From assembly GCA_964549655.1 (NCBI GenBank), contig CAZJXN010000001.1, positions 1 through 64,000 on the forward strand: a DNA stretch of 64,000 nt, read 5' to 3'. The stretch's first letter is position 1; each line of letters opens with the position of its first letter. Positions 18,173 through 27,222 of the stretch are shown in pieces. Under the pieces are notes generated by a model that ran no database searches, was not told where the DNA came from, and was given only the letters and a program-made list of their open reading frames with translations. A program made the translations under genes and the position numbers. The DNA comes from JADJNW01 sp964549655 (lineage in GTDB: Bacteria; Bacteroidota; Bacteroidia; Chitinophagales; Saprospiraceae).

Positions 18173-18408
18173 CTCAACAAAATGCACGCCGCCTCTTGCC
18201 GCCGCAACGCCAAATAATTACCATCTACTTTTAAATATAAACTGCCGCCGAAAGCTCCTTCGCGCACTATTTCTACCCGGCTGCCAGGAAGTACGCCCAT
18301 TGCCAGTAGTTTACAACCCAACTGCTCATTGGTGAATTGTGCTACGAATCCGGCTTTGCCCGGTTTCATTTGTGAAAGCTGTTTGCCAAATGCTAATGTC
18401 GCAACCAC
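18169..18408 (-). CDS. feoA: Ferrous iron transport protein FeoA
   Basis: A 79-aa SH3-like protein. KPGKAGFVAQFTNEQLGCKLLAMGVLPGSRVEIV and the final LYLKVDGNYLALRRQEAACI match FeoA, which binds and regulates FeoB. The start appears to be GTG at 18408, because LSQMKPG aligns with the usual family start LSELKPG and an internal ATG would delete it. It is the first gene of a feoAB operon with a 4-bp ATGA overlap. The 265 bp upstream is AT-rich and forms the shared promoter region with the divergent methyltransferase gene. Confidence 0.93.
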   Translation of the reverse strand: MVATLAFGKQLSQMKPGKAGFVAQFTNEQLGCKLLAMGVLPGSRVEIVREGAFGGSLYLKVDGNYLALRRQEAACILLR

Positions 18409-18673
18409 GTTATGCTTATTTTGATTTAATCTAAATAACTATTGCAAAAATAACATCAAAATGGATAACTTGTTGTATTAAGATTGAACAAAAATGGTAA
18501 GTGGTAAAAAATACCTAATTGTGGGGAAGTGGGTCATTAGTTTTAGGTAGATGAAAATTTATGATAATTATAAAGTCAACAAAAAGCATACCATTCGTCT
18601 CTTTTTGATTAAAATTATTTGAATATCCAAAATATTGTTTTTAGTTTTACCTTGAATTTTTAAATTGGCGGAA

Positions 18674-19822
18674 ATGCAAATACCATTGTTTGAGAGCGAA
18701 TCAAGTGCAACAAATTTAAAAGTAAAACACGTAAAATCTAAATCCAATGGCACTAAAGAACGGGTAAGTAGGTATGAAGGATTGAAAGAAAAATTAGATA
18801 CTGACCAATTATTCAATGGAAATTGGGTGGAATTAGATACGCTTACGCCCATTAAATTAACCCCAAAATATAACTTTTTCGATTTATTTTCTGGTGCCGG
18901 TGGAATGTCGGTAGGTTTTCGCAATACGGGTTTAAATAAAATTGCCAGTGTAGAAATTGATAAAGATGCTTCAGCAACAATTAGGGATAATTTCCCCGAT
19001 TCTTTTCATTTTGAAAAACCGATTGAGCAAATTACACTGGAAGAAATAGAGGCGGTTGCACAGGATAAAAAAATTCACGTTGTATGTGGCGGTCCGCCTT
19101 GTCAGGGTTTTTCGGTGGCGGGTTTGCGGAATCCACACGACCCGCGCAATCAACTTTTTAAGGAATACATCCGCATTGTCCAACATTTACAGCCGGATTT
19201 TATCGTTATAGAAAATGTACCAGGCATTCTGACGATGCAGAATGGCGCGGTGTATCAAGAAATTTTGCGACAACTTGCGGATATTGGGTATCCTAATACA
19301 TCCGTCCGCATTTTAGAAGCAGCGCAGTTTGGCGTACCTCAACTTCGGGCGCGAGCCGTTTTTATTGGCAATCGGCTCGGCTTGAAAAATCCCTACCCAA
19401 AGCCTTTTTTGACAAAAAAAAATTACAAAACGATATCCGAATCCATTGAGGATTTAAAAAAGTTGCCTTTTGATGCTGCTTTTAACCATCATGGCACCAC
19501 ACACTCAGCGGAGATGGAACAGCGTTTGGCACAAATTCCCGCCGGTGGTTCTTTGTATGACAAATTTCGAGATGCGTGGAAGCGTCAATATCGGGATGCA
19601 CCGAGCATGACCGTAAAGGAAAATCATGGCGGCGTACATATGCACTATGAGTTGAACCGAGTGCTGACGGCGCGAGAGATGGCACGTTTGCAGACTTTTC
19701 CTGATGACTATATTTTTAGCGGTACGTTTAAGCGCGCCTATTGGCAAATTGGCAATGCGGTGCCTTGTTTTTTAGCAGAACATATTGCTTTGGGAATAAA
19801 AATCGCGCTAAATGCTTTATAA
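18674..19822 (+). CDS. DNA (cytosine-5) methyltransferase of a type II R-M system
   Basis: A 382-aa C5-cytosine methyltransferase. Motif I DLFSGAGG is at 70-77, motif IV GGPPCQG has nucleophile Cys143, motif VI IENVPG, motif VIII QLRAR and motif X GNAVP near the end. The ~65 residues before motif I are longer than usual. The ATG at 18674 is preferred to TTG at 18665. The enzyme protects host DNA against the endonuclease encoded convergently 19 bp downstream. The target-recognition segment between motifs VIII and IX is short; the recognised sequence cannot be read from it. Confidence 0.94.
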   Translation: MQIPLFESESSATNLKVKHVKSKSNGTKERVSRYEGLKEKLDTDQLFNGNWVELDTLTPIKLTPKYNFFDLFSGAGGMSVGFRNTGLNKIASVEIDKDASATIRDNFPDSFHFEKPIEQITLEEIEAVAQDKKIHVVCGGPPCQGFSVAGLRNPHDPRNQLFKEYIRIVQHLQPDFIVIENVPGILTMQNGAVYQEILRQLADIGYPNTSVRILEAAQFGVPQLRARAVFIGNRLGLKNPYPKPFLTKKNYKTISESIEDLKKLPFDAAFNHHGTTHSAEMEQRLAQIPAGGSLYDKFRDAWKRQYRDAPSMTVKENHGGVHMHYELNRVLTAREMARLQTFPDDYIFSGTFKRAYWQIGNAVPCFLAEHIALGIKIALNAL

Positions 19823-19841
19823 GTAATTCATTCAGTTTGTT

Positions 19842-20747
19842 TCACCAATACTGAATATCGTACCAGCCACAGCCTATGCAGCCCAATTCCGCTATTTTTC
19901 CGACTTTTGGAATAGGCACCATTCCTTGATTTAGAAAATTCGTTTCCCACTTTTCATCTCCTTCGTAATAAAATTGAATACCAAAGATAATACCGCGCCT
20001 TCCAGTATGAAAACAGTTTCTGCAAACCTCTCTTTTTTGTTGATTCCTCTGATTATCAATTAATTGAAATTTTGCTTTGATTTCTTCCACCGTTATATCA
20101 TCCAGATTTTCAGCTTTCGTTTCGGCATCCCAACGAATCTCCGGAAATTTATGGTCGAGCAATAAACCTGCTTTATTGGCAGCGCTTAACTCAAAAATAT
20201 TCCGATTATTTAGTGCCTGAAACGCTTTTTTGCGAAAAGCAGCACTGAAAACTTCATAACCGGTTTGACTCCCTCTTGGAATTGGCACTAATTGAAATTC
20301 GCGCCGGACGCCGCCTCCAATCGGACGGCTGGCAATGGTATAACCCATTTCTTTTATATCTTGCAATCTTCTTTGTGGATTAGAATTAGCAGGGAAAGCC
20401 GATGTCCAGTCCAATTTGGCTAATTCATCAAAAAAGGGTTTGGTTACTTGCCGACCCGTCAATGTTTCTTGCCAATACTGCTTTTCTTTTTCAATCCAAG
20501 CAGAAATTGCATTTTTGGTAAAAAACGGTTGAATGGTTTCTAAATAAAGCGCCAAATCTTCTTCCGTTTCAATAAAAATACCCGTGCGACGATAATGATA
20601 AGGAATCAGACCCGTCCATTCAAAATTGTTTTCAACATCCGTAAAAGAGACCGTTAGGTACAATTCCGATGCTTTGCTATGCGCAGAAAAACCAGAAACT
20701 TGAATAGTAGGTTTCTGAATAAAGGATTGTAAAACGGTAAGATTCAT
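19842..20747 (-). CDS. HNH-type restriction endonuclease
   Basis: A 301-aa protein with an HNH (beta-beta-alpha-metal) nuclease signature. DHKFPEIRWD (Asp198-His199) is followed by DNQRNQQKREVCRNC (Cys242, Cys245), and a second pair is at the C-terminus (GCIGCGWYD, Cys290, Cys293), so four Cys likely hold a zinc. The N-terminal 190 residues presumably recognise DNA. Convergence with the C5 methyltransferase and coupling (ATGA overlap) to an upstream XRE regulator identify it as the cognate endonuclease. Specificity is unknown. Confidence 0.85.
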   Translation of the reverse strand: MNLTVLQSFIQKPTIQVSGFSAHSKASELYLTVSFTDVENNFEWTGLIPYHYRRTGIFIETEEDLALYLETIQPFFTKNAISAWIEKEKQYWQETLTGRQVTKPFFDELAKLDWTSAFPANSNPQRRLQDIKEMGYTIASRPIGGGVRREFQLVPIPRGSQTGYEVFSAAFRKKAFQALNNRNIFELSAANKAGLLLDHKFPEIRWDAETKAENLDDITVEEIKAKFQLIDNQRNQQKREVCRNCFHTGRRGIIFGIQFYYEGDEKWETNFLNQGMVPIPKVGKIAELGCIGCGWYDIQYW

Positions 20748-21034
20748 GGGGCAGGTTTCTTCAGTAGGTCAGCAATATCTAGTTCTAAGGCTTTGGCAAT
20801 TCGCTCCAGATTAACAAGGGTTATATTCCTTTCCGCACGCTCAATCATACCGATGTAAGTGCGATGAAAATCTGCTCTTTCAGCAAATTCTTCCTGCGAA
20901 AGATTCTGTTTCAGCCTCTCTTTTCGCACATTTTCACCAAATATTTTGAGAATTTCGGGTGTCTTCTGCAAAAGCCAATTTTCTTGCAAAACTCCAAAAA
21001 TGCTACGTTTAAATCTACATACAATACGTATCAT
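20744..21034 (-). CDS. XRE-family controller (C) protein of the R-M system
   Basis: A 96-aa DNA-binding protein. The helix-turn-helix runs from about residue 31 (FGENVRKERLKQNLSQEEFA) through HRTYIGMIERAERN and LERIAKALELDIADLL, the standard C-protein pattern. Its TGA overlaps the endonuclease ATG, so nuclease translation depends on it. C proteins delay nuclease expression until the host is methylated (family knowledge). The first ~25 residues are longer than in typical C proteins, so a downstream non-ATG start is possible. Confidence 0.85.
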   Translation of the reverse strand: MIRIVCRFKRSIFGVLQENWLLQKTPEILKIFGENVRKERLKQNLSQEEFAERADFHRTYIGMIERAERNITLVNLERIAKALELDIADLLKKPAP

Positions 21035-21053
21035 TTAATAGCGAACCATCGCT
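21024..21053. promoter_or_regulatory. Dyads at the controller gene start, candidate C-boxes
   Basis: AGCGA-ACCA-TCGCT (21040-21053) and the palindrome ATACGTAT (21024-21031) overlap or abut the start of the XRE controller gene. C proteins bind tandem dyads at their own promoter, so these are candidate operators. The dyads differ from each other, and no paired copy of either is evident, so the assignment is weak. Confidence 0.35.
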
Positions 21054-21070
21054 GAATTAACTAAATGGAT

Positions 21071-22195
21071 TCACAACCGCGTTATCAACTCCCCTATCGC
21101 ATACCCCACCGCCGCCACGCCAAAACCCACCAAAAACATATCAAAACCACTTTTAAATAATTTTGCACCGGTAAAAAAACTCCGTGCAGCACCCACTACA
21201 AAATGCGCCAGCATAGAAATGATAAATGATGTCCACAACGCCGCCTGATGTTCTAATATAAAAAACGGTAAAATTGGAATTAGCGCTCCAATGGCGGTAG
21301 CAAAACCCGTGACCCATGCTTCTTTCATCGGGCTGGTGCTGCTTTCGCTAATGCCCAATTCTTCTCGCTCTTTTTCTTGAAGCGCCAGCACCGGGTCGCT
21401 CATGACGTGCCACGCCAGCTTTTCTGCTTGGTCTTGGCTCATACCTTTGGCTTGGTAAATCAGAGCGAGTTCTTTGGCTTCCAAGTCGGGCATCAATTCG
21501 ATTTCCTGCGCTTCCATCCTGCGCTCGTTTTCATACAATTCTCGCTCGCTTTTAGCTGCCAGATAACCGGAAGAACCCATCGAAAGCGCGTCTGCCAGCA
21601 TACCAGACACACCGGAAATAAGTATAATGTGACTTTCTACACTCGCCCCAACGACACCTGCAATCAACCCAAAATTAGCCGTCAAACCATCATTAAAACC
21701 GTAAATCACATTGCGCAGCATACCGCCCGACGCAGATTTGTGCCATGATTCACCATTGGGGATAACGTCCTTTAAATTCGCCAACTTATCGGAGTGCATC
21801 GCCGAGTCAATCGCTAATTCTTTCGCCAAATCGCGGGTGGAATTATCCGTAGAAACATGATATAAATTCAAATAGGCTTTTACTTCGTTGCCTTCTTCAT
21901 TCAGCATCCAGCGTTCGAGCAAGCTCGTACCGAGGTATTTTGATAGCCACACTTGGAGTTTTGCTTGGGTAGAAGGCTGTATATCAGGCACTTCCATATT
22001 GTTTTCCACTAACAGTGCCTCCCAGCGGGCTTTGTGCTGGGCTTCTACTTCGGCGAGTTGGGAAAAGAGGAGTTGTTTTCGTTCGTTTGATTCATTGGAA
22101 GCCAGAAAAGTGTAGATAAATCGGGCATCTTCTTCATCTTGCAAATGGTATAGCCAAAGTTTTGGGTGTTTGGTTGGTGTGGAAGTTGTAGGCAT
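21071..22195 (-). CDS. Ferritin-like/VIT1 fusion membrane transporter
   Basis: A 374-aa fusion. Residues ~15-150 form a rubrerythrin-like four-helix domain with carboxylate/His ligands (DEEDARFIYTFLA, EVEAQHKARW). Residues ~155-374 are a VIT1/CCC1 transporter with GFNDGLTANFGL and SGMLADALSMGSSGYLAAKSE, the family core. Such fusions (MbfA-like) export Fe2+ or Mn2+ from the cytoplasm under iron excess. With feoAB 3 kb away the region pairs import with export, although the R-M module separates them. The gene is monocistronic. Confidence 0.88.
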   Translation of the reverse strand: MPTTSTPTKHPKLWLYHLQDEEDARFIYTFLASNESNERKQLLFSQLAEVEAQHKARWEALLVENNMEVPDIQPSTQAKLQVWLSKYLGTSLLERWMLNEEGNEVKAYLNLYHVSTDNSTRDLAKELAIDSAMHSDKLANLKDVIPNGESWHKSASGGMLRNVIYGFNDGLTANFGLIAGVVGASVESHIILISGVSGMLADALSMGSSGYLAAKSERELYENERRMEAQEIELMPDLEAKELALIYQAKGMSQDQAEKLAWHVMSDPVLALQEKEREELGISESSTSPMKEAWVTGFATAIGALIPILPFFILEHQAALWTSFIISMLAHFVVGAARSFFTGAKLFKSGFDMFLVGFGVAAVGYAIGELITRL

Positions 22196-22396
22196 GGTTT
22201 GATATGCTAATTTACTGATTTGACAATCCCGCCATTCGGCGCGGACAAGTTGTGCTGATTAAAACGCAGTCTTAATGCAGTTACAAACGTTTTTACCCTA
22301 CTTTTGCTTTTATTTGCTGTTTTTCGAGGTTATTTATAAACAATCTAAACCTATTGGGATTAAAATGAAAATAGGGTTGGACAATAATGAAACCTT

Positions 22397-24484
22397 TCAA
22401 TATTTTACAAATTTTATGGTTGTTGAGGTGCCTACGATATGAAGAAAGTAAGTGACGCTTGCTAGTACACTTACAGAAATGGGAGTTATTACATTCTCAA
22501 CGGCGTCTTCTAAAACTATTCTACCTAATACGTCAATTATTTGATAATTTTTACCAATAGCTTCGGATGGGCAATCAAGATATAAAATATCATTCGTAGG
22601 ATTTGGATAAAGATTATATATAACAGGCTTATTGGTTTTTATCTTAAAATCACTAAGTGGACGCTTCCATACTGTAAAATTTGTACCCACAAACAGGTCT
22701 TTTTCTCCTACAACGATTGTATTTACACTACTCCTTGCCAAGTCAGTTGCCCCGTCATTTACTTCCTGCCAGGTGTTACCATGATCGGCAGATACATAAA
22801 CGCCATTACATTCACCATTACAATAAGCAATTCCAGCAAATACTTTATTGTCGCTTTTAGTCAAGGCTTGAACTCTTGTATATATTGTATTTTCTCCAAT
22901 ATTAACTGATTTCCAACTGCCGCCATTATTGGAAGATATATACAAGCCATTGTTGGTGCCTGCAAGAATATTTGAACCGCTTACTAATAATGACAATATA
23001 TTGCTTTGGGGCAAACCTTTATTCGCTGGTTTCCAACTATTTCCATTATCAGTTGATAAATAAACACCATCATATTCCGTTCCAGCAAACATATATTTTC
23101 CATCTATTGCTAATGATGTAATATGGCTGTCCGGCAAGCCATTACTGATTGATTTCCAGTTTGTGCCGTTATTATTGGAAAGGTAAATTTTCCGGTTGGC
23201 AGCTGCAAAAATGCTTTTATCTTTTATAATGATTGCATAAACATAATAAAAAGTAGAGTCGGGTAAACCATTATTTATTGATTTCCAACTTTTACCATTA
23301 TTTGTTGACAAATATATGCCATTGGGCGTTCCTGCAAAAATACGATTGCCACTTATTGCTAAGGAAGCAATCGAATTATCTCCCCGATAAATAATGCCTG
23401 CATTGCCTATTATCCAATTATCTCCCTGATCGGTTGATGAAAATATACTACCTCCTAAAGTGCCTGCAAAAATGGTGGAGTCACTGACGGCTAATGATAA
23501 AATATAAGTATTATTTAAACCATTACTAGATGACCTCCAAGTGTTACCATTATCCGAGGATACTATTATATCCGCACCAAAAGTACCTGCAAATATATTA
23601 TTGCCAACTTTTGTAAAAGAAGAAATGCTAATATTATGCCATCTATTTAAGCCGGTGTTAACAGAAATCCAGGTATTACCATCATCTTCTGATAAAAATA
23701 TTTCGCTATTATACATTCCGGCAAAAATATCTCCTTGATGAATAAACAGTGAAGTAATAAAAACATTGGGTAAGTTATTATCTAGCTTAACCCAAGTAAT
23801 TCCATTATCTACAGATCTAAAAATCCCATTCCCATAAGTACTAATAAAAACTTGATTCTCCTTGATGATTATATCTGTAATTTGGGTATTTTCTAAACCA
23901 TTACCAATTGGAGACCAACTATTTCCATAATCACGAGATACAAAAGCACCGCTCCAAACAGTTCCTACAAATATATTACTGCCATTTATTGCTATTGTGG
24001 ATATATGAAGATCCGTCAAACCATTATTTATTGGTAACCAGTTTTTTCCATTATCAGTTGATAAAAATAGTCCTTCTCCATAAGTTCCTGCAACAATATG
24101 CGAGTCACTCGCGGCTAAAGCATATATAGTTACATAACCATTTGTACCATTTTCGGGCAAACCATTACTAGCTTCCTTCCAGTTTTTGCCATTATCAGCA
24201 GATATGAAAACCCCGAAAGCCGTACCCGCAAAGAGATTTGAGTCCTTTACAGCCAATGCGGGAATATAATGATTACTCAAACCATTATTAACCGGCTTCC
24301 AATTTTTTCCATCATCAGAAGATAGAACAACTCCTGCGGAAGCCGTTCCTGCAAAGATATTATTACCAATTGAAACAATGCGAGAAGTATGGCCTCCATA
24401 GGGCCCATTGGTTTTCTGCCATTGTGCTTTCAAAGAATTTCCAAAGCAAATAAGTAAAATATAAAGTAAAATTAATTTTTTCAT
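22397..24484 (-). CDS. Secreted BNR-repeat protein with type A T9SS sorting domain
   Basis: A 695-aa exported protein with a signal peptide (MKKLILLYILLICFGNSLKAQ, cleaved after the Ala). It contains about fourteen repeats of ~43 residues, each with F/IxAGT...GVxxSxDxGxxW, the Asp-box/BNR (sortilin-like) beta-propeller pattern. The last ~75 residues (LYPNPTNDILYLDCPSE, YQIIDVLGRIV, TYFLHIVG, IKFVKY) are a Por_Secre_tail (TIGR04183) domain. It should be secreted by T9SS; a ligand is unknown. The recurrent NGLPDS and GNNIFAGT words make the gene internally repetitive and recombination-prone. The 278 bp upstream show no further feature. Confidence 0.9.
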   Translation of the reverse strand: MKKLILLYILLICFGNSLKAQWQKTNGPYGGHTSRIVSIGNNIFAGTASAGVVLSSDDGKNWKPVNNGLSNHYIPALAVKDSNLFAGTAFGVFISADNGKNWKEASNGLPENGTNGYVTIYALAASDSHIVAGTYGEGLFLSTDNGKNWLPINNGLTDLHISTIAINGSNIFVGTVWSGAFVSRDYGNSWSPIGNGLENTQITDIIIKENQVFISTYGNGIFRSVDNGITWVKLDNNLPNVFITSLFIHQGDIFAGMYNSEIFLSEDDGNTWISVNTGLNRWHNISISSFTKVGNNIFAGTFGADIIVSSDNGNTWRSSSNGLNNTYILSLAVSDSTIFAGTLGGSIFSSTDQGDNWIIGNAGIIYRGDNSIASLAISGNRIFAGTPNGIYLSTNNGKSWKSINNGLPDSTFYYVYAIIIKDKSIFAAANRKIYLSNNNGTNWKSISNGLPDSHITSLAIDGKYMFAGTEYDGVYLSTDNGNSWKPANKGLPQSNILSLLVSGSNILAGTNNGLYISSNNGGSWKSVNIGENTIYTRVQALTKSDNKVFAGIAYCNGECNGVYVSADHGNTWQEVNDGATDLARSSVNTIVVGEKDLFVGTNFTVWKRPLSDFKIKTNKPVIYNLYPNPTNDILYLDCPSEAIGKNYQIIDVLGRIVLEDAVENVITPISVSVLASVTYFLHIVGTSTTIKFVKY

Positions 24485-24762
24485 GCAATTAATTTGTTAT
24501 GTGATTTTAACACTTACGAGTATGCAAATATACAAACGCTATGAAAGCAGCGCAATTTGGTTATTCGCCAAACTCCGTTTAACCCCGAAGTAAAATTCCC
24601 GCTGTGAGTGGTGAAGACTGCTGCCGAAAATTGGTTGGTTAAAGCATTTTTTTTCAAATTGAAAAAGACCTTAAACAAATTTTTTGAGTTGTTATTCGTT
24701 ATTTTTTCCAGCTGCTTCAGTTCTACATTATTATCTATATTTTTATTTTGTTCCGTGATAAT

Positions 24763-25377
24763 TTATTGAATAAAAAAGGAAAGGATACCAGTTGCCACTA
24801 ATATTACACCCGTTATGATACCTGCATTGTGTTCTAAAGTGTGCCAATTCAATTTTAATAAACCTTTGTAAGCATATCGTACCAATAAAATCATTCCAAT
24901 GGTGGTAATGAATAAGTATAAAAAAGCGATGAACCAAATCAGCCACGTAGCATACGTTCCAGCCAATAAAAAGTAGGCTTCAATTTCCAGACAGGGCGAA
25001 AAAAACATAGCGATGACTAACGTCGTTATGATTGCTGATTTTGATTTTTTGCCTTTCGTTCCTTCCTCGATATGAAAATGCCGGTGCTTATGATGCCGAT
25101 AAATAAATACCAAGCCCAGTAAAATAAGAATAATCGGTGCAATGACATCGGTAAAAGCGGTCACGTTTTCATCCAGTTTTGCGCCTAATAAACCTAATAT
25201 TACACCAAGAAGAATGGTGCTCAACCCATGCGCCAAAGCACAAATCAAGGTCACTTGCGTCACTTCTGTTAGCGTCCAATTTTCTTTCCGACCAATAGCA
25301 ATCACTGGCAGCCAATGATTGGGTATCACTGCGTGTAATAAACTTATAATTAAACTGCCGGTAATGATGCTTAACAT
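24763..25377 (-). CDS. NicO/UreH-like metal permease
   Basis: A 204-aa integral membrane protein with about six helices. HAVIPNHWLPVIAIGR in the first helix and ALAHGLSTILLG in the second resemble the His-containing motifs of the NicO/UreH nickel-cobalt transporter group. The cytoplasmic loop is His-rich (YRHHKHRHFHIEEG), pointing to metal contact. It ends a co-directional block with CzcB/CusB- and CzcA/CusA-like genes, so it may move the same metal. Direction and substrate cannot be told from sequence. Confidence 0.75.
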   Translation of the reverse strand: MLSIITGSLIISLLHAVIPNHWLPVIAIGRKENWTLTEVTQVTLICALAHGLSTILLGVILGLLGAKLDENVTAFTDVIAPIILILLGLVFIYRHHKHRHFHIEEGTKGKKSKSAIITTLVIAMFFSPCLEIEAYFLLAGTYATWLIWFIAFLYLFITTIGMILLVRYAYKGLLKLNWHTLEHNAGIITGVILVATGILSFFIQ

Positions 25378-25486
25378 GATATTTTTTAATAAAAATTATA
25401 ATACGAATAATGAGATTAAAACAGCTAAGTAACGCTTAAAAAATAACCGCTCGATTTAAAATATTCTGGCACACGGGAGAGCGGTA

Positions 25487-25519
25487 CTTTTACATTTCAC
25501 ATTCGATATTTTACATTTT
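25487..25519. repeat. TTTTACA words at a gene 3' end
   Basis: CTTTTACATTTCACATTCG and ATATTTTACATTTTGCGG lie 12 bp past the stop of the adaptor gene. The TTTTACA word matches the AAAATGT arrays at 47020-47060 and 57766-57850 read on the other strand. Confidence 0.45.
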
Positions 25520-25531
25520 GCGGTTTACTAC

Positions 25532-26806
25532 TCAGTGCGCGTGTCCGCCCTCTTCCTCGCTGTTTTTCATTTTAGAAAGCAAATCATACGCGCCATTAAT
25601 CACCACTTTTTTAGTGCTTACATCCACGCCTGACGCGCTCACTTCGGAATAGCCCATTTCGGTGACCCCCACATTCACTTCCATCATTTCAAAATGGAAC
25701 ATCTCGCCTTCTCCTTCATGGGCTTCGCCTTCTGCTTCTTCCGCTTCTACAAAAATGTATTTCTTACCCTGGAAATCCACAATAGCTTTTTCTGGCAAAG
25801 CGGTTACTTTGCTGCTGGCAGTTTCTACCAAGGCTTGCAAGTACATTCCGGGCAATAGCTGCGCGTCTTCTTTATCCAAATGGCAATGAACCCGCACGGT
25901 GCGTTCGTTGCTGATTTGTCTGCCAATTAGATAGACGGTTGCCATTCTATCGGTCGTTTCATTGGCTAACGTGAAGCGTACTTTCTGACCGACTTTGAGC
26001 TTGGGAACGTCCTTTTCAAACACCGTTAACTCGGCGTGTAAGTGCTTCGTATCCACGATTTCAAACAAAATATCCGTCGGATTGACGTAAGCGCCGATGT
26101 TGGTATTCACTTCCGTGACATAGCCGCTGATGGGCGTGCGAATGCTCACGGTTGAAATAAAATTAGAATTTGTAACTGCTGCCGGATTAATTCCTACGGC
26201 TTTCAATCTTGCATTAATCGCACCGATTCTACCTTCTAAGCTATTGATTCTACCTTTCATGGCGTTGAACTCCGAACGAGCTTTTTCCAGGGTTTGCCGG
26301 GCATTGACGGCTTCGTCGGATAATTCCTGCTGACGGGCTAAATCTAATTCTAAAAATTCTGACTGGCTTTTACTTTCCTGCAATTGCCCGCGGGCTTCCA
26401 CTAAATCCTGTTGAAGATTCAATAAATCAGGATTATTTAAAGTAGCAACGGTTTGTCCTTTTTTTACATACATTCCTTGCAGCATATCGGTAGAGCGGAT
26501 GTAACCGGCGGTTGGAGCAGAGATATTTACTAGATTTTGCGGCGGCACATCCAACATTCCATTCACTTTAATCGTGCCGCTCAAGGCTTTCATCTCCGTT
26601 TTTCCAAGTACGATTTCGGCGGTTTTAAACTGCTCTGGCGTGAATTCTACGGCGTTTTCGTCTTCGTGATGTTCGCCTTCGTCTTCATGCGCTTCTTCTC
26701 CAGCATGGGTTTCTTCCTCGGCGGATACGGCTTCTTTTTTGCCACCGCAGTAAGTGAAAGCAAAGGATATTGATAATAATAGGAATATCTTATAAATGGA
26801 TTTCAT
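25532..26806 (-). CDS. RND efflux periplasmic adaptor (CzcB/CusB family)
   Basis: A 424-aa lipoprotein (FAFTYCGG, Cys20) and membrane-fusion protein. A His/Asp/Glu-rich stretch follows the lipobox (HAGEEAHEDEGEHHED), then the lipoyl/barrel-sandwich pattern (PTAGYIRSTDMLQGMYVKKG), a helical hairpin (NLQQDLVEARGQLQES), the beta-barrel (SIRTPISGYVTEV) and a GGHAH tail. It links the inner-membrane pump to an outer channel. The acidic-His segments suggest metal binding, typical of HME-RND adaptors. It is encoded downstream of the pump with a 416-bp gap, larger than usual in such operons. Confidence 0.92.
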   Translation of the reverse strand: MKSIYKIFLLLSISFAFTYCGGKKEAVSAEEETHAGEEAHEDEGEHHEDENAVEFTPEQFKTAEIVLGKTEMKALSGTIKVNGMLDVPPQNLVNISAPTAGYIRSTDMLQGMYVKKGQTVATLNNPDLLNLQQDLVEARGQLQESKSQSEFLELDLARQQELSDEAVNARQTLEKARSEFNAMKGRINSLEGRIGAINARLKAVGINPAAVTNSNFISTVSIRTPISGYVTEVNTNIGAYVNPTDILFEIVDTKHLHAELTVFEKDVPKLKVGQKVRFTLANETTDRMATVYLIGRQISNERTVRVHCHLDKEDAQLLPGMYLQALVETASSKVTALPEKAIVDFQGKKYIFVEAEEAEGEAHEGEGEMFHFEMMEVNVGVTEMGYSEVSASGVDVSTKKVVINGAYDLLSKMKNSEEEGGHAH

Positions 26807-27222
26807 TTTTATAATATTTTTTTAAATATTTAAATTATATTTTACGTAAAGTTTCAATTACCAAATCATTCCAATAAATGTCGTATAAGTGTCAACTTAA
26901 TTTTTTAAAGTATAAGCAATTGATTTTTAGTTTATTGCTGCATTTTTCTTTGCCTTTATTTTTTGTCACTTTTTTTCATTGCCAAAAAAAGTAACCAAAA
27001 AAGGCTAGGCAAATCAAACTCCTCCGTCGAACAGTGATTTGCCGGGCAGTCGCCACTATGTATTTCAAAATAAGATAGTGTTAAACAATTAATTATGTAT
27101 TTCAAATCGTTGTGTTGACCCGTAATGATTGCCATCAGGAGCAAAGTTTCAATTACCAAATCATCCCGATAAACTTTGGAATACTGCCTACTGCCTACTT
27201 ACCCGCCCACCAAAAACTCCGA
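26807..27222. other. Non-coding gap with direct repeats between pump and adaptor genes
   Basis: A 31-bp sequence starting AAAGTTTCAATTACCAAATC occurs at 26848-26878 and 27143-27173 (29/31 identical, same orientation, 295 bp apart). Between them lies a low-complexity segment with TTGCCAAAAAAAGTAACC (26979-26996) and TTTGCCGGGCAGTCGCC (27038-27054), a word I know as widely dispersed in Bacteroidota. A GGCAGTA array (27183-27202) follows. The short minus-strand ORF here (26956-27159) looks like a translated repeat, not a gene. Confidence 0.55.
27183..27202. repeat. Short GGCAGTA heptamer array
   Basis: ACTGCCTACTGCCTACTTAC is nearly three heptamers and lies 20 bp past the pump stop codon. It is the same word as in the gaps at 3.3-3.6, 12.1 and 47.4 kb, here as a single arm. 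Confidence 0.55.

Noticed and set aside
22397..24484. Repeat-rich region as a possible intergenic array
   Set aside because: The repeats are ~43-codon BNR units of a full-length protein with signal peptide and sorting domain.
26956..27159. Minus-strand ORF ending FWLLFLAMKKSDKK
   Set aside because: It is a translated dispersed repeat. The same kind of string is seen in many unrelated gaps, so I treat it as non-coding.
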